Source: Dactylosporangium sp040605635 (lineage in GTDB: Bacteria > Actinomycetota > Actinomycetes > Mycobacteriales > Micromonosporaceae). Taken from it: 64,000 bases of DNA. The stretch lies in the NCBI RefSeq assembly GCF_040605635.1, contig NZ_JBEXDG010000014.1, positions 124,001-188,000 of the forward strand, read 5' to 3'. Positions 41,110 through 49,861 of the stretch are shown here, in pieces (the first letter of the stretch is position 1; each line of letters opens with the position of its first letter). The translations under genes and the position numbers were made by a program. The notes beneath the pieces are model-generated. The model worked only from the letters and a program-made list of their open reading frames with translations. It did not search any database and was not told where the DNA came from.

Positions 41110-41502
41110 TCAGCCCTGGACGGGGAGCGAACGCAGGAGGTCCGACACCGTCTTGCCGGTGGTGACGGGGTCGAGGGGATACATGATCGTGCCCTCGACG
41201 CGCGCGTAGGACGCCAGCCAGCGGTCGGCGGCGCGGGCGATCGCCAGGACGACCGGCGGCGGGTCGGTGATCTCGTCCTTGAGCTGGCGGGCGATGCCGA
41301 GACCGCCGCCGGGGGTCGCCTCGCCGTCGAGGACCAGCAGGTCCACGTCGGTGTCGTCGACGAGGCCGACGACCTCGGCGTAGGTGGAGGCGTCGACGAA
41401 CTTCACCGACAGGTCGGCCGCGGGACGGCTGCCGATGGCGAGCCGCATGCGGTCGCGGACCTCGGGATCGTCGCTGTACAGCAGGACCGTGTGCTGTGTC
41501 AT
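41110..41502 (-). CDS. atypical receiver-domain protein
   Basis: A 130-residue stand-alone response-regulator receiver fold. The acidic pair Asp11/Asp12 (VLLYSDDPE) and the presumed phospho-acceptor Asp59 (DLLVLDGEATPGGG) are kept. The conserved Thr/Ser region reads VVLAIARAAD, and the invariant Lys of the K-P turn is replaced (TIMYPLDPV). This suggests a pseudo-receiver with altered or no phosphorylation. No output domain, no kinase nearby. Its start overlaps the ctaG stop (ATGA, 41502-41499), so it is cotranslated with an oxidase assembly factor and trpD. Confidence 0.75.
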   Translation of the reverse strand: MTQHTVLLYSDDPEVRDRMRLAIGSRPAADLSVKFVDASTYAEVVGLVDDTDVDLLVLDGEATPGGGLGIARQLKDEITDPPPVVLAIARAADRWLASYARVEGTIMYPLDPVTTGKTVSDLLRSLPVQG

Positions 41503-42467
41503 GTGCGCGCTGCTCCTCGTGTGGCGGGTGCCTCGGGGATCGTACCGTCATCGGTGATGGCGATGCCGGTGCGGGCGGACCACTCCTGCTCCTCGAGCCG
41601 TTGCCGCTCCTCGCGGTCCAGGCGCCGGTCGACGCGTCTCGCCTCCCGGTCCGACTGGCGCATCCACTGCACGACGAGCACGGCGAGCATCGTCACGGAG
41701 ACGATCTCCCCGCCGGCCCAGAGGATGCCGCCGGCGACGACCTGGTCGTGCGCGGGGTCGGCCCAGGGCAGGCCCAGCGACGGATACCAGTCACCGCCGA
41801 GCAGCTCCTTGCTCTGCATGATGGTCAGCCCGAGGACCGTGTGGAACGGCGTGGACAGGAACATCAGCAGCGCCCGCGCCGGGTACGGCCAGCGTCCCGG
41901 CAGCGGATCGAGGCCGATGAGCGGCCAGAAGAACAGGCAGCCGACGGCGATGAAGTGCGCGTGCGTCAGCTCGTGCACCCACGCGTGGCGCATCGTCAGC
42001 TCGTACAGCCCGGTGAAGTACAACGCGAACGGCGTCACGACGAAGAACCCGAACGCGACCAGGGGGAACGCCAGGACGCGGGCGACCCGCGAGTGGACCA
42101 CGGCGAGCAGGATCCGGCGGCCGCGCGGCGGTAGCGTGCGCAGCGCGAGGGTCACCGGCGCGCCGAGGGCGAGGAAGATCGGCGCGATCATCGACAGCAT
42201 CATGTGCTGGACCATGTGGACGCTCAGCAGCGTCGTGTCGTACTCCTCGACGCCGGTCATGGTGACCGCGGCGATCGAGCCGAGTCCGGGCCCGAGGAAG
42301 AGCACGATCCTGGCCACGGGCCAGTTGTCGCCGCGCCTGCGCAGGCTCAGCACACCCGTCAGGTACAGGCCGGCGGCGACGACCAGCAGCAGCGTCAGCC
42401 ACGACACGTGGAAGGAACCGAGGATCGCCGTCGCCGTCGGAGGCCCTGGTTCTGCAGCTCGCAACAC
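41499..42467 (-). CDS. ctaG: cytochrome c oxidase assembly membrane protein (CtaG/caa3 type)
   Basis: A 322-residue protein of the caa3_CtaG family with seven to eight transmembrane helices. Conserved His residues lie in LLSVHMVQHMMLSM, WVHELTHAHFIAVG and STPFHTVLGL, matching the copper-handling assembly factors of actinobacterial oxidase. The C terminus is a charged cytoplasmic coil (DREARRVDRRLDREERQRLEEQE). TAGGCT (42479-42474) abuts the GTG at 42473 but ends six bases before the GTG at 42467, so the latter is taken as a leaderless start. It diverges from ctaE. Confidence 0.88.
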   Translation of the reverse strand: MLRAAEPGPPTATAILGSFHVSWLTLLLVVAAGLYLTGVLSLRRRGDNWPVARIVLFLGPGLGSIAAVTMTGVEEYDTTLLSVHMVQHMMLSMIAPIFLALGAPVTLALRTLPPRGRRILLAVVHSRVARVLAFPLVAFGFFVVTPFALYFTGLYELTMRHAWVHELTHAHFIAVGCLFFWPLIGLDPLPGRWPYPARALLMFLSTPFHTVLGLTIMQSKELLGGDWYPSLGLPWADPAHDQVVAGGILWAGGEIVSVTMLAVLVVQWMRQSDREARRVDRRLDREERQRLEEQEWSARTGIAITDDGTIPEAPATRGAART

Positions 42468-42554
42468 GTGCACAGCCTATGCCGGAGGCCGAATCGTCCC
42501 TCGCTGGTGGACCCCGTGAAAAGTCGGTGATGATCGGGGGGCAATAATGGCGGC

Positions 42555-43154
42555 GTGACTGCGGCCCCAGCGATTGCCAAGAGCCAGATCCACTCACTGA
42601 CCAGGCCCAACATGGTCAGTGTCGGGACGATCGTGTGGCTCTCCAGCGAGTTGATGTTCTTCGCGGCGCTGTTCGCGATGTATTTCTCGATCCGTGCGGC
42701 GGCTCCTGAGCTGTGGGAGAAGCACACCCACGTGCTCAACGTCTGGTACGCGCTGGTCTTCACCACGATCCTGGTGCTGTCGTCGATCACCTGCCAGATC
42801 GGCGTGTTCCGCGCCGAGCGCGGTGACGTGCACGGCCTGCGCCGGTGGTTCGCGCTGACCTTCGTGATGGGCCTGATCTTCGTGCTCGGCCAGGCCAACG
42901 AGTACGTCACGCTGGTCTCCGAGGGTGTGAAGATCAACGGCGACGGCTACGGCTCGATGTTCTACCTGACGACGGGCTTCCACGGCCTGCACGTCACGGG
43001 CGGCCTCATCGCCTTCATCATCTATCTGATCCGCACGACCATGGGCCGGTTCACCCCCGCCCAGGCCACCGCCGCGATCGTCGTGTCCTACTACTGGCAC
43101 TTCGTCGACGTGGTGTGGATCGCACTGTTCGCAATGATCTACTTCCTGCAGTAG
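42555..43154 (+). CDS. ctaE: cytochrome c oxidase subunit III
   Basis: A 199-residue subunit III with five transmembrane helices. It opens MVSVGTIVWLSSELMFFAALFAMYF and ends SYYWHFVDVVWIALFAMIYFLQ, with FHGLHVTGGLIAF in between. The GTG start at 42555 has AATAAT (42543-42548) six bases upstream and no ribosome site. It heads the ctaE-qcrC-qcrA-qcrB operon, the normal actinobacterial order for the bc1-aa3 supercomplex. Confidence 0.95.
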   Translation: MTAAPAIAKSQIHSLTRPNMVSVGTIVWLSSELMFFAALFAMYFSIRAAAPELWEKHTHVLNVWYALVFTTILVLSSITCQIGVFRAERGDVHGLRRWFALTFVMGLIFVLGQANEYVTLVSEGVKINGDGYGSMFYLTTGFHGLHVTGGLIAFIIYLIRTTMGRFTPAQATAAIVVSYYWHFVDVVWIALFAMIYFLQ

Positions 43155-43235
43155 CCGATCGGGCCGCGTCACGCTCTCCCGACGAGACCACCAGAGCCAC
43201 GAGACGACATAGGTGATGACGACAAAGGTGAGGCC

Positions 43236-44102
43236 ATGACTTCTGAGCAGAGCAAGCGGCCGCTTGCCCGGCTGGTGCCGGGTGGCGCGCGCGCGGCGCG
43301 GGGCAAGCTTCGCCGGCGGTTGTCGGCGGCTGTGCGGCTGGTCGCGGCGCTCACACTGGCCGGAGGCCTCTACACCGCGTACGCACCCGGCGTCGGCCGC
43401 GCCGAGGAGACCGTGAAGCTGTCCGAATCCGCGGCCGAGGGCAAGGCGATCTACGAGGTCAGCTGTATCACCTGCCACGGGCGCAACGCCCAGGGCGTGG
43501 ACAACCGGGGACCGAGCCTCATCGGGGTCGGCTCCGCCGCCGTGGAGTTCCAGGTCAACACCGGCCGCATGCCGCTGGCGCGCCAGGAGGCGCAGGCCGA
43601 GCGCAAGCAGCCGCAGTTCAACGAGGACCAGGCCGCGCAGCTCGGCGCGTACATCCAGGAGCTCGGCGGCGGACCCCAGCTGCCCAGCGCGGAGAGCCTC
43701 AACGAAGAGATCAAGAAGGCCGCGGGCAGCGACAAGATCCTCGCCCACGGCGGCGAGCTCTACCGGGTCAACTGCTCCTCGTGCCACGCGTTCTCCACCG
43801 GCGGCGGCGCGCTGTCCTCGGGCAAGTTCGCTCCGTCGCTGAAGCACTCGACCAACCGCGACATCTACGCGGCGATGCTGACCGGCCCGCAGAACATGCC
43901 GGTGTTCGGCAACAACCAGCTGAGCCCGGATGACAAGGCCGCGATCATCGCCTACATCCAGGACCTCAACAAGAACCAGGCGAGCGACCCGGGCGGCTGG
44001 AACCTCGGCCGGTACGGCCCGGTGCCCGAAGGCCTCGTCATCTTCCTCGTCGGTATCGCGGCGCTCGTGTTCGCCACGCTGTGGATTGCAGGGAAGTCAT
44101 GA
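43236..44102 (+). CDS. qcrC: diheme cytochrome c of the bc1 complex
   Basis: A 288-residue membrane cytochrome with two class-I heme domains: Cys77-Cys80-His81 (SCITCHG) and Cys180-Cys183-His184 (NCSSCHA), with axial Met candidates in GRMPLA and NMPVFGN. An N-terminal helix (about 33-50) and a C-terminal helix (VIFLVGIAALVFATLWIA) anchor it. In actinobacteria this subunit replaces a soluble cytochrome c, passing electrons straight to CuA of CtaC. ATG 43236 follows GTGAGG. The stop overlaps the qcrA start (ATGA). Confidence 0.96.
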   Translation: MTSEQSKRPLARLVPGGARAARGKLRRRLSAAVRLVAALTLAGGLYTAYAPGVGRAEETVKLSESAAEGKAIYEVSCITCHGRNAQGVDNRGPSLIGVGSAAVEFQVNTGRMPLARQEAQAERKQPQFNEDQAAQLGAYIQELGGGPQLPSAESLNEEIKKAAGSDKILAHGGELYRVNCSSCHAFSTGGGALSSGKFAPSLKHSTNRDIYAAMLTGPQNMPVFGNNQLSPDDKAAIIAYIQDLNKNQASDPGGWNLGRYGPVPEGLVIFLVGIAALVFATLWIAGKS

Positions 44103-45193
44103 CCACCCACCACCCGTCCGACGACGAGTTCGACGCCAGTGACGCGTCGCTGACCAGGTTCGACCTGGTCAAGGAGGGCGCGCGCCGCGACGGCGTGCAG
44201 ATCGTGCACTACGCGCCGCGGTTCCCGGTCCCGGGGACCCGCGCGGAGCGCCGCATCGAGCGCCTCCTGGCGTTCCTGTTCCTGCTCACGGGCCTGGCGG
44301 GGACCGCGTTCGTGGTCGCCTACATCGCCTGGCCGTGGAAGTACGGCGAGGGCGACTCGACCTACCGTTCGCTGTACCCGTACTACACGCCGGTCCTCGG
44401 CGCGACGCTCGGCCTGGCCCTGCTCACCCTGGGCCTGGGCATCGTGGTGTGGAGCAAGAAGCTCCTGCCCGAAGAGGTCTCGATCCAGGAGCGGCACGAC
44501 GGCCCGTCGGACAGCACCGAGCAGGTGCTGACCGCGGCCACGATCCTCAACATGGGCGACGAGCTCGGCCTCAAGCGCCGCCGCTTCGTCGGCATGGCGT
44601 TCCTCGCCGGTGCCGCGCCGCTCGGCGCGGTCGCTGGTGCCCTCCTGGTCGGCTCGCTGATCAAGGCGCCGACGCAGAACGGCGACAACATCTTCTTCAC
44701 CACCGGCTGGGACCCGAAGTACAACGACGGCAAGCCGGTGCGCCTCACCCACGAGGACGGCACCCCGATCCGCCCCGCCGACGTCAGCGTCGGCGGTCAG
44801 ATCACCGTCTTCCCCGGCATCCCGCACGGCGCCAGCAACAAGTGGGCCGACTCGCCGACGCTGCTCATCCACCTGCGTGAGGTGGACGCCGAGGCGACGC
44901 TGAGCAAGGCGAAGGAGATCAACAAGGGCTCCCAGTGGGAGAACTTCGTGGCCTACTCGAAGATCTGCACGCACGCCGGCTGCCCCGCCAGCCTGTACGA
45001 GCAGCAGACCAACCGCCTGCTGTGCCCGTGCCACCAGTCGCAGTTCCAGATCACGGACAACGCGCGGCCCATCTTCGGTCCGGCCAGCCGCGCCTTGCCC
45101 CAGCTGCCGATCACGGTGGACGATGAGGGGTACTTCATCGCGACCTCGGACTACAAGATTCCGGTCGGACCGGCCTTCTGGGAGCGGCCATGA
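44099..45193 (+). CDS. qcrA: Rieske iron-sulfur subunit of the bc1 complex
   Basis: A 364-residue actinobacterial Rieske protein with three N-terminal transmembrane helices (about 56-78, 97-118 and 163-185). The cluster ligands are Cys290/His292 (CTHAGC) and Cys309/His312 (CPCHQSQF), with the bracing disulfide Cys295-Cys311. The twin-arginine-like KRRRFVGMAFLAG before the third helix matches Tat-dependent insertion of this helix in the family. ATG 44099 overlaps the qcrC stop; the frame open from 44081 is not needed. Its stop overlaps qcrB. Confidence 0.96.
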   Translation: MTTHHPSDDEFDASDASLTRFDLVKEGARRDGVQIVHYAPRFPVPGTRAERRIERLLAFLFLLTGLAGTAFVVAYIAWPWKYGEGDSTYRSLYPYYTPVLGATLGLALLTLGLGIVVWSKKLLPEEVSIQERHDGPSDSTEQVLTAATILNMGDELGLKRRRFVGMAFLAGAAPLGAVAGALLVGSLIKAPTQNGDNIFFTTGWDPKYNDGKPVRLTHEDGTPIRPADVSVGGQITVFPGIPHGASNKWADSPTLLIHLREVDAEATLSKAKEINKGSQWENFVAYSKICTHAGCPASLYEQQTNRLLCPCHQSQFQITDNARPIFGPASRALPQLPITVDDEGYFIATSDYKIPVGPAFWERP

Positions 45194-46815
45194 AACGGCG
45201 CAAGATCGACGTCCGGGCACTCCCGGCCAACTCCGCCAAGGCAATCGACGAGCGGTTCCAGGCGGCCACCCCGCTCCGGCGGCTGATGAACAAGGTCTTC
45301 CCCGACCACTGGTCGTTCCTGCTGGGTGAGATCGCGCTCTACTCGTTCGTCGTGCTGCTGCTCAGCGGTATCTTCCTGTCGCTGTTCTTCGACCCGTCGC
45401 TGCGCGAGGTCGTCTACGAGGGCAGCTACGCCCCGCTGCGCGGCGTGGAGATGTCCCAGGCGTACAACACCGCCCTGCACATCTCGTTCGACGTGCGCGG
45501 CGGCCTGTTCATGCGGCAGATGCACCACTGGGCCGCGCTGCTGTTCATGGCCGCGATCGTGGTGCACATGTTCCGGATCTTCTTCACCGGCGCGTTCCGC
45601 AAGCCGCGTGAGGCGAACTGGATCGTCGGCGTCCTGCTCTTCTGGATGGGCTTCCTCGAGGGCTTCGGCGGCTACTCGCTGCCCGACGACGCGCTGTCCG
45701 GCACCGGCCTGCGCATCGCCAGCGCGATCATGCTGTCGATCCCGATCGTCGGCACCTGGGTGACCACGTCGCTGTTCGGCGGCGAGTTCCCCGGCGAGGT
45801 CATCCTCGACCGCCTGTACATCGTCCACGTGCTGCTCGTCCCGGGTGCGCTGCTCGGCCTGATCAGCGTGCACATGGGCCTGCTGGTGAAGCAGAAGCAC
45901 ACGCAGTGGCCCGGCCCGGGCCGCACCAACGAGAACGTCGTCGGCGTGCGCATGTTCCCCGGCTTCGCGGCTAAGGCCGGCGGCTTCTTCATGATCGTGT
46001 TCGCCATGATCGCGGCGCTCGCGGGTCTCTTCCAGATCAACCCGATCTGGCTGTTCGGCCCCTACAAGGCGGCGGTCGTCTCGGCGGCGAGCCAGCCCGA
46101 CTGGTACGTCATGTTCCTCGACGGCTCGACCCGCCTCTTCCCGGCCTGGGAGATCCGGTTCGACTTCTTCTACGGTGACGGCTACACCATCCCGGCGATC
46201 TTCTGGCCCACGGTGGTGCTACCAGGCATCCTGACGATGCTGCCGATCTTCTATCCGTTCATGGAAGCGCGCTTCACGAAGGACAAGGCGGTCCACAACC
46301 TCCTGCAGCGCCCCCGCGACAACCCGCTGCGCACGGCGCTCGGCTCCATGGCCATCGCGTTCTACGTCGTCCTGCTGATCTCCGGCGGCAACGACGTCTT
46401 CGCGGACAAGTTCCACATCAGCCTCAACGCGATGACCTGGGCCGGCCGCATCGGCATCCTGATCATCCCGCCGCTGGCGTACTACGTGGCGTTCCGCATC
46501 GCGCTCGGCCTGCAGCAGCACGACCGCGAGGTCCTTGCCCACGGCGTGGAGACCGGCATCATCCGCCGCCTTCCCGACGGCAAGTTCGTCGAGATCCACC
46601 AGCCGCTGCCCTCCGCCAACGGCCACGAAGACGGCCACCACGGCCTCGACTACGCCGGCTGGGTCGTGCCGAAGAAGATGAACCGCCTCGGCGCCCTCGC
46701 CCCGACGGTCAAGGGCTTCTTCTACCCGATCGAAAAGGCCGGCCCGGCCCCCAAGCCGCGCCAGCTCGACTCCGACACGGACCGCGACCGCGAAGAGATC
46801 ACCAGCGGCCACTGA
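45190..46815 (+). CDS. qcrB: cytochrome b subunit of the bc1 complex
   Basis: A 541-residue cytochrome b with eight core helices plus an actinobacterial C-terminal extension. The heme-bearing region includes MRQMHHWAALLFMAAIVVHMFRIF and the later YIVHVLLVPGALLGLISVHMG. The quinol-site segment PVW/PEWY appears as SQPDWYVMFLDGS. ATG 45190 overlaps the qcrA stop (ATGA). In mycobacteria the equivalent is the target of Q203-class inhibitors. A strong hairpin follows the gene. Confidence 0.96.
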   Translation: MKRRKIDVRALPANSAKAIDERFQAATPLRRLMNKVFPDHWSFLLGEIALYSFVVLLLSGIFLSLFFDPSLREVVYEGSYAPLRGVEMSQAYNTALHISFDVRGGLFMRQMHHWAALLFMAAIVVHMFRIFFTGAFRKPREANWIVGVLLFWMGFLEGFGGYSLPDDALSGTGLRIASAIMLSIPIVGTWVTTSLFGGEFPGEVILDRLYIVHVLLVPGALLGLISVHMGLLVKQKHTQWPGPGRTNENVVGVRMFPGFAAKAGGFFMIVFAMIAALAGLFQINPIWLFGPYKAAVVSAASQPDWYVMFLDGSTRLFPAWEIRFDFFYGDGYTIPAIFWPTVVLPGILTMLPIFYPFMEARFTKDKAVHNLLQRPRDNPLRTALGSMAIAFYVVLLISGGNDVFADKFHISLNAMTWAGRIGILIIPPLAYYVAFRIALGLQQHDREVLAHGVETGIIRRLPDGKFVEIHQPLPSANGHEDGHHGLDYAGWVVPKKMNRLGALAPTVKGFFYPIEKAGPAPKPRQLDSDTDRDREEITSGH

Positions 46816-46829
46816 ACGACCCCGCACGG

Positions 46830-46862
46830 AGCCCTCAGCCCACCACGGCTGAGGGCTTCGTC
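46830..46862 (+). terminator. terminator after qcrB
   Basis: A perfect 11-base stem AGCCCTCAGCC/GGCTGAGGGCT with a six-base loop, followed by TCGTCGTTT, closing the ctaE-qcrCAB operon 14 bases after the stop. Confidence 0.88.
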
Positions 46863-46883
46863 GTTTCCCTCTCCCGCCGCCGG

Positions 46884-46941
46884 CCCGTGATCCGGAAGAG
46901 AAATCGTCGCCCTGGCGACAACAAGTCTTCCGGATCACGGG
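46884..46941. repeat. nested inverted repeat, copy B
   Basis: Outer arms CCCGTGATCCGGAAGA (46884-46899) and TCTTCCGGATCACGGG (46926-46941) match perfectly over 16 bases, and the inner palindrome is GTCGCCCTGGCGAC (46906-46919). Compared with copy A (39979-40030) the outer arms share TGATCCGG(A/T)AGA, and the inner part is the reverse complement. It lies in the convergent gap between qcrB and the alpha/beta hydrolase gene. Confidence 0.85.
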
Positions 46942-46973
46942 AATCGAGCACACGGCCGCCCCGCGGGCGGCGG

Positions 46974-47816
46974 TCAGAGAGCGGCGGCCCAGGTGGCGAC
47001 GCGGGCGGCGAGCGGCGTGCCGTGCCGGGCCCAGGTGAAGTGGTCGATCGGCGAGCCGGCCTCCGCCGCCGAGTAGTGCGAACGCTCGACCGTCGCCGCG
47101 GTCATCTTTGCCGTCAGGTGGTCCACCGTCGGAGCGGGCGTGTACTGGTCGGCCTCCATGTCGACCGCGAGCACCGGCAGCCGCACCCCGGCGAGCGCCG
47201 CCTCGACGTCCACCCCGGCCAGGGACGGATAGCGGCCGGTCCGCGCGGTGAAGGCCCACTCGCGGATCACGCCGCGCGCCTGGCGGCCGCCGAACCCCCA
47301 GCCCGGCCAGACGCCGAGGACCGAGGACGTCAGCGCCAGGGTCGAGGTGAGGGCGAGCGTGCCGGGGCCCATCCGGCCGGGGTAGCGCCGCCAGTACGGC
47401 AGCCCGACGGCAAGCAGGGCGAGCCCGTCGACACCGGGGTCGAGGCCGGCCGCGTGGCGGGCCGCGAGGTGCAGCGCGCAGACCTGCCCGCCGAGGGAGT
47501 GCCCGACCAGCACACACCGGCGGCCGGCCCGGCGGGGCTTCAACGCGTCCAGGACCGCCTCGACGTCGGTGGTGAGCTCGGCGAGCCCGTAGCGGGACGC
47601 GCGGGACGGGCGTGGGGTGCTGGCGCCGGTGCCGCGCAGGTCGGCGACGACGACCTCGATGCCGGTGGCGTTCAGCGCGGCCGCGAAGTGCCGGTAGTAG
47701 CGGGCCGGGACGCCCATCGCGGGCCACAGGACGGCCAGGGTCGCGGCGCCGTCCACCGGGAACGGGTGCAGCGCGAGCTGATCGTCACCGCGGGCCAGGA
47801 ACTCCGACGACTCCAT
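46974..47816 (-). CDS. alpha/beta hydrolase
   Basis: A 280-residue hydrolase. The nucleophile elbow is VLVGHSLGGQVCAL (Ser near 110), preceded by VVVADLRGTGAST. The catalytic Asp probably lies in VLAVDMEADQYTP and the His in SPIDHFTWARHG. No signal peptide is present. It resembles predicted serine esterases/lysophospholipase-like enzymes, and no substrate can be named. ATG 47816 has TACCCT (47830-47825) eight bases ahead and no ribosome site. It diverges from the S9 peptidase. Confidence 0.85.
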   Translation of the reverse strand: MESSEFLARGDDQLALHPFPVDGAATLAVLWPAMGVPARYYRHFAAALNATGIEVVVADLRGTGASTPRPSRASRYGLAELTTDVEAVLDALKPRRAGRRCVLVGHSLGGQVCALHLAARHAAGLDPGVDGLALLAVGLPYWRRYPGRMGPGTLALTSTLALTSSVLGVWPGWGFGGRQARGVIREWAFTARTGRYPSLAGVDVEAALAGVRLPVLAVDMEADQYTPAPTVDHLTAKMTAATVERSHYSAAEAGSPIDHFTWARHGTPLAARVATWAAAL

Positions 47817-47884
47817 GGATTCGTAGGGTAGAGGTAGGAGGTTACCGGCGAGTAAGAACTGTGACCCAGACTACTGTGCGGAAC

Positions 47885-49825
47885 GTGAAGCCAATCGATC
47901 TGTCCCAAATGCGCCTACCCGGCGCGCCGGCGGTCAGCCCGGACGGCACGATCGCCGTCGTGCCGGTGACCCGGCTCGAGTTCGCCGCTGACGCGTACAC
48001 CTCCCAGCTCTGGCTCCTGAGGACCGACGGCAGCGCCGAGCCGCTCCAGCTCACCCACGGGTGGCACGACAGCGCGCCGCGGATCTCGCCGGACGGGCGG
48101 TGGCTCGCGTTCCTGCGCGCGACGAAGGCGGCGGGCAGCCGGGCCGGGGGCGCGAAGGCCGAGCACGAGGGCCCGCCGCAGCTGTGCGTCATGCCGATCG
48201 CCGGGGGCGAGCCGCGCCGCCTGACGGACCTGCCACTGGGCGCCGGCCCGCCCGCCTGGTCGCCCGACAGCGCTCGTCTGGCGTTCTCCGCTCGTGTACC
48301 GGAAAAGGGGCGCTACGGGACAGGGAAAACCGAGGAGGGCGAGACGATCGGGGCGGAAGGGGAGGCACCGAGACGGATCACCCGGTACTTCTACCGTATC
48401 GACGGTCTGGGGTTCCTCCTGGACCGCCCGGCGCACCTGCACGTCGCCGACCTCGACGGCACCGTCACGCAGCTGACCGACGGTGAGCGCGGCCATGGCG
48501 ACCCCGACTGGAGCCCCGACGGGCGGACCCTGGCGTTCGTGTCGGAGCAGCACGACACGTGGGGCGACGACCTCGCGTCCGACGTCTGCGTCATGCCCGC
48601 CGCAGGCGGCGACATCCGGGTGCTGACCGACACCACGTACACCGCCGGGCTGTGCCGGTGGGCGCCCGACGGACGCTCGGTCCTGTTCACCGCCGGGCTC
48701 GCCGGCGAGGGCCGCGTCGACCCGGTGATGCGCAACGAGTCGCTGTGGTCGGTGCCGCTCGACGACGGACCGGCCCGGCAGCTGCTCGACCCCGAGCGGT
48801 ACACGCTCGCCGCGCCCGGCGGGGACATCGCCGCCACCGCGGGCGGCGTGCTGTTCAGCAACGAGCACCGCGGCGCCGTCCAGCTGTTGCGCGTGCCGTA
48901 CGACGGCGGAGCCCCCGACGTCGTGATCGACGGGCAGCGGCAGGTCACCGGCTTCGGCGAGACCGCGGACGGGACCCTCGTCGCCACGATCGCCGGACCC
49001 GCCGACTGGGGCGAGGTCTACGCCGGCGACGTCAGGCTGACGACCTTCTCCGCCGGTGTCACGGCCCTCGACCAGGTCGAGGTGACGGGGACCGCGCCCG
49101 ACGGCTACCCGGTCCACGGCTGGGTCGTCCGGCCCGCCGGCGACGGCCCGCACCCGGTGCTGCTGATGATCCACGGTGGGCCGTTCGCGCAGTACGGCTG
49201 GCGGCTCTTCGACGAGGCGCAGATGTACGCGGGCGCCGGCTACGCGGTCGTCTACGGCAACCCGCGCGGCTCGTCCGGCTACGGCGAGGCGCACGGCCGG
49301 GCGGTCCGCGGCAACGTCGGTGAGGTCTCCGCCACCGATCTGCTCGCCCTGCTCGACGCGGCGCTGACCGCAGACGACCTCGACGGCGACCGGGTCGGGG
49401 TGCTCGGCGGGTCGCACGGCGGGTTCATGACCACCTGGCTCGCGGGCCGGCACGGCGACCGCTTCAAGGCCGCCGTCTCCGAGCGGGCCGTCAACGCGAT
49501 CGACAGCTTCCAGGGCAGCTCGGACATCGGCTGGGTGTTCGCGGACTCGCTGTACGGCGCCGACGGCGGCTCGTTCGAGGTGCAGAGCCCGCTCACGTAC
49601 GCCGGGAAGATCGACATCCCGGTGCTGATCATCCACTCGGAGCAGGACTGGCGCTGCCCGGTCGAACAGGCGCAGCGGCTGTTCGTGGCGCTGAAACGGC
49701 GGGGGACCCCGGTCGAGCTGCTGCTGTTCCCGGGGGAGGGGCACGAGCTCTCCCGCACCGGGCGGCCGTCGCACCGGGTCGCCAGGTTCGACGCGATCCT
49801 GGACTGGTTCGGCCGGCACGTCTGA
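47885..49825 (+). CDS. S9 prolyl oligopeptidase-family peptidase
   Basis: A 646-residue serine peptidase with an N-terminal beta-propeller (WD40/TolB-like repeats such as ISPDGRWLAFLR, WSPDGRTLAFVS) and a C-terminal alpha/beta-hydrolase domain. The catalytic Ser is in LGGSHGGFMTTW, Asp in IHSEQDWRCPVEQ and His in GEGHELSRTGRP. Probably an intracellular acyl-peptide or dipeptidyl peptidase. GTG 47885 is chosen because TACTGT (47872-47877) ends seven bases upstream. GTG 47861 and 47876 are in-frame alternatives that would add eight or three residues. Confidence 0.9.
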   Translation: MKPIDLSQMRLPGAPAVSPDGTIAVVPVTRLEFAADAYTSQLWLLRTDGSAEPLQLTHGWHDSAPRISPDGRWLAFLRATKAAGSRAGGAKAEHEGPPQLCVMPIAGGEPRRLTDLPLGAGPPAWSPDSARLAFSARVPEKGRYGTGKTEEGETIGAEGEAPRRITRYFYRIDGLGFLLDRPAHLHVADLDGTVTQLTDGERGHGDPDWSPDGRTLAFVSEQHDTWGDDLASDVCVMPAAGGDIRVLTDTTYTAGLCRWAPDGRSVLFTAGLAGEGRVDPVMRNESLWSVPLDDGPARQLLDPERYTLAAPGGDIAATAGGVLFSNEHRGAVQLLRVPYDGGAPDVVIDGQRQVTGFGETADGTLVATIAGPADWGEVYAGDVRLTTFSAGVTALDQVEVTGTAPDGYPVHGWVVRPAGDGPHPVLLMIHGGPFAQYGWRLFDEAQMYAGAGYAVVYGNPRGSSGYGEAHGRAVRGNVGEVSATDLLALLDAALTADDLDGDRVGVLGGSHGGFMTTWLAGRHGDRFKAAVSERAVNAIDSFQGSSDIGWVFADSLYGADGGSFEVQSPLTYAGKIDIPVLIIHSEQDWRCPVEQAQRLFVALKRRGTPVELLLFPGEGHELSRTGRPSHRVARFDAILDWFGRHV

Positions 49826-49828
49826 CGG

Positions 49829-49858
49829 TGACGGGAGGGGCCAGGGCCCCTCCCGTCA
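49829..49858. terminator. bidirectional terminator between the S9 gene and asd
   Basis: A perfect 14-base stem TGACGGGAGGGGCC/GGCCCCTCCCGTCA with a two-base centre, between convergent stops at 49825 and 49862. Confidence 0.85.
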
Positions 49859-49861
49859 ACC

